64,000 nt of DNA from NCBI RefSeq assembly GCF_030867095.1, contig NC_081837.1, positions 16,944,501 through 17,008,500 on the forward strand, in the 5' to 3' direction. The position numbers and the translations under genes were made by a program. Position 1 is the first letter of the stretch; each line of letters opens with the position of its first letter. Below the pieces are notes generated by a model. The model did no database searches. It saw nothing but the letters and a program-made list of their open reading frames with translations, and was not told where the DNA came from. The DNA is from Alligator mississippiensis (taxonomy: Eukaryota; Chordata; Crocodylia; Alligatoridae). This document shows, piece by piece, positions 62,886-64,000 of this stretch.

Positions 62886-63742
62886 GGGGAGTGCCTGACG
62901 TCTTCAGAGCACTGGCCTGCTCCATAGGTCATGCACTGGTTTGCTTCATTCAGTGATGGTTTACAGAGCCACTCTGTTATGTTCATCCATCCCTCTGTCC
63001 TGCAGCCTGCCAGTCTCGCACAGGATACTTCATCTGCTGCCACAGTAGAAGACAAATAGCTGGCTTGTCCTCTTCTGAGCTGGCTGAAACTAGATATGTT
63101 TGCAAGGGGTTTCACTTCAGACTTGCCTGTGATGGTAACAATTGATAAGAAGAAGAATCCAGGGATGGACGTGCACAGAGAAGCCATTTTACTGCTGGTG
63201 GGTGAAACACTAGGGCAGATTCTCAGTGGGTGGAAATGGGTGCGGCCATTCAGATACAATAGAGTTGCCCCTGTTTACACCACCTGAGGTTCTGGCCCAC
63301 AGAACCATCCCTATAAAAATGAGAAGTCACAGTCATTTCATCCTGCACAGTCTAATCCACGCACGTTTGGAAGAGGTTAGCTTGAGTAGACAGCAGCACA
63401 GGGAGCAAAGCAATTTGATGACCTGCATTTGTAGGGCATGGTTTGTTTATGAGAAATGGACATGTCCTAATAAACCTCATCAAAGCTTCAGCTCCTTATC
63501 TTTTCTTTCCAGTAGCACCTACCAAGCGGCTTAGTGCTGAGGGCCAGCAGATAACAAACCACTGTGTAGACAACTGGCCCTGGGACAGTCTGACTCTTTG
63601 GTTAACAAATTGCTTGGTTGCTCAGTGACCATTTAGTTTTTGCTTCATGAAGCTGTATTTTTAATACATTGTAGAGAAGGGTAGACTACCTTCTGGCTTT
63701 GATCAACCCAGTTTTGGTTTGTTTGGGGTTTTGGTTTTTTTT

Positions 63743-63764
63743 GGGGGGGGGGGGGGAGGGGGGG
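63743..63764 (+). repeat. Long G run
   Basis: Fourteen G, one A, then seven G after a T run. Could form a G-quadruplex. The run length is also an assembly-error risk. Confidence 0.9.
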
Positions 63765-64000
63765 ATGTAGGGGTTGAAATATGAATCAAGAACCAGCATT
63801 TTGCAATGATTTTTTTTTTAAAACTGCTTTAGCCAAAACCAAGATCAAAATACTTCGGACTTCAGGGTGCTCAAAATCTAGCTAGGTTTCATGGCCAGGC
63901 TCTTAGCAAGTCTTTTATAGTGTGTCATGCAGATATTTGTGTGTGCGCCCCAGTGTGAGAGAGCGATGTATTAACTCTTTTCATGTACACATGGCAGGAC

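Larger units (their letters stand above)
59161..64000. other. Gene-free right end
   Basis: Holds LINE remnants, the GATA, GA and TG-rich microsatellites and the long G run. A 178-codon minus-strand frame at 62723-63259 is discussed in findings. Confidence 0.5.

Overview
This window looks like nuclear DNA from a non-avian sauropsid, with a crocodilian more likely than a turtle. It has one recognisable vertebrate gene with GT-AG introns. Its interspersed repeats are dominated by CR1 LINEs, hAT-type DNA transposons and old MIR/L2-like fragments. I see no Alu, L1, ERV or bacterial features. The species call is an inference from repeat content and from the sauropsid-like protein sequence.

The only gene I can support is HSPB1 (Hsp27, a small heat shock protein) on the minus strand. 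It has three coding exons: exon 1 at 50446..50845, exon 2 at 45670..45733 and exon 3 at 44703..44892. Together they give an intact 217-residue protein with canonical splice sites, a MEF2/TATA-like promoter box, a candidate heat shock element and a poly(A) signal. Intron 1 is long (4.7 kb) and holds a GC-rich palindromic block. In human the flanking genes are SRRM3 and YWHAG; I found no coding exon of either here.

Layout. 1-6.5 kb: gene-free, with a Tigger/pogo-like element at 4.6-5.1 kb. 6.5-8.0 kb: a 1.5-kb hAT-type element with 8-bp target duplications and a palindromic interior. 8-17.5 kb: gene-free with MIR/L2-like remnants. 17.5-20.9 kb: a nearly complete but frameshifted CR1 LINE on the minus strand, followed by a small hAT MITE. 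21-30.7 kb: gene-free with CA/TG-rich tracts. 30.7-31.5 kb and 43.5-44.4 kb: two inverted copies of one terminal-inverted-repeat element. 32.6-33.5 kb: AT-rich sequence with an inverted pair of POU octamers. 34-43.5 kb: further hAT MITEs and CR1 tails. 44.6-51.2 kb: HSPB1. 51.2-64 kb: gene-free, with hAT MITEs, CR1 fragments, a GATA microsatellite and a long G run.

No previously undescribed multigene system is visible. The most informative observations are: a short hAT-like family with exact 8-bp target duplications at three sites; a transposon pair in which an internal segment of about 55 bp is flipped; a Tigger-like element with a 12-bp array that reads as a Lys/Pro/Ser peptide; an octamer pair that may mark an enhancer; and changes around the HSPB1 phosphorylation sites.
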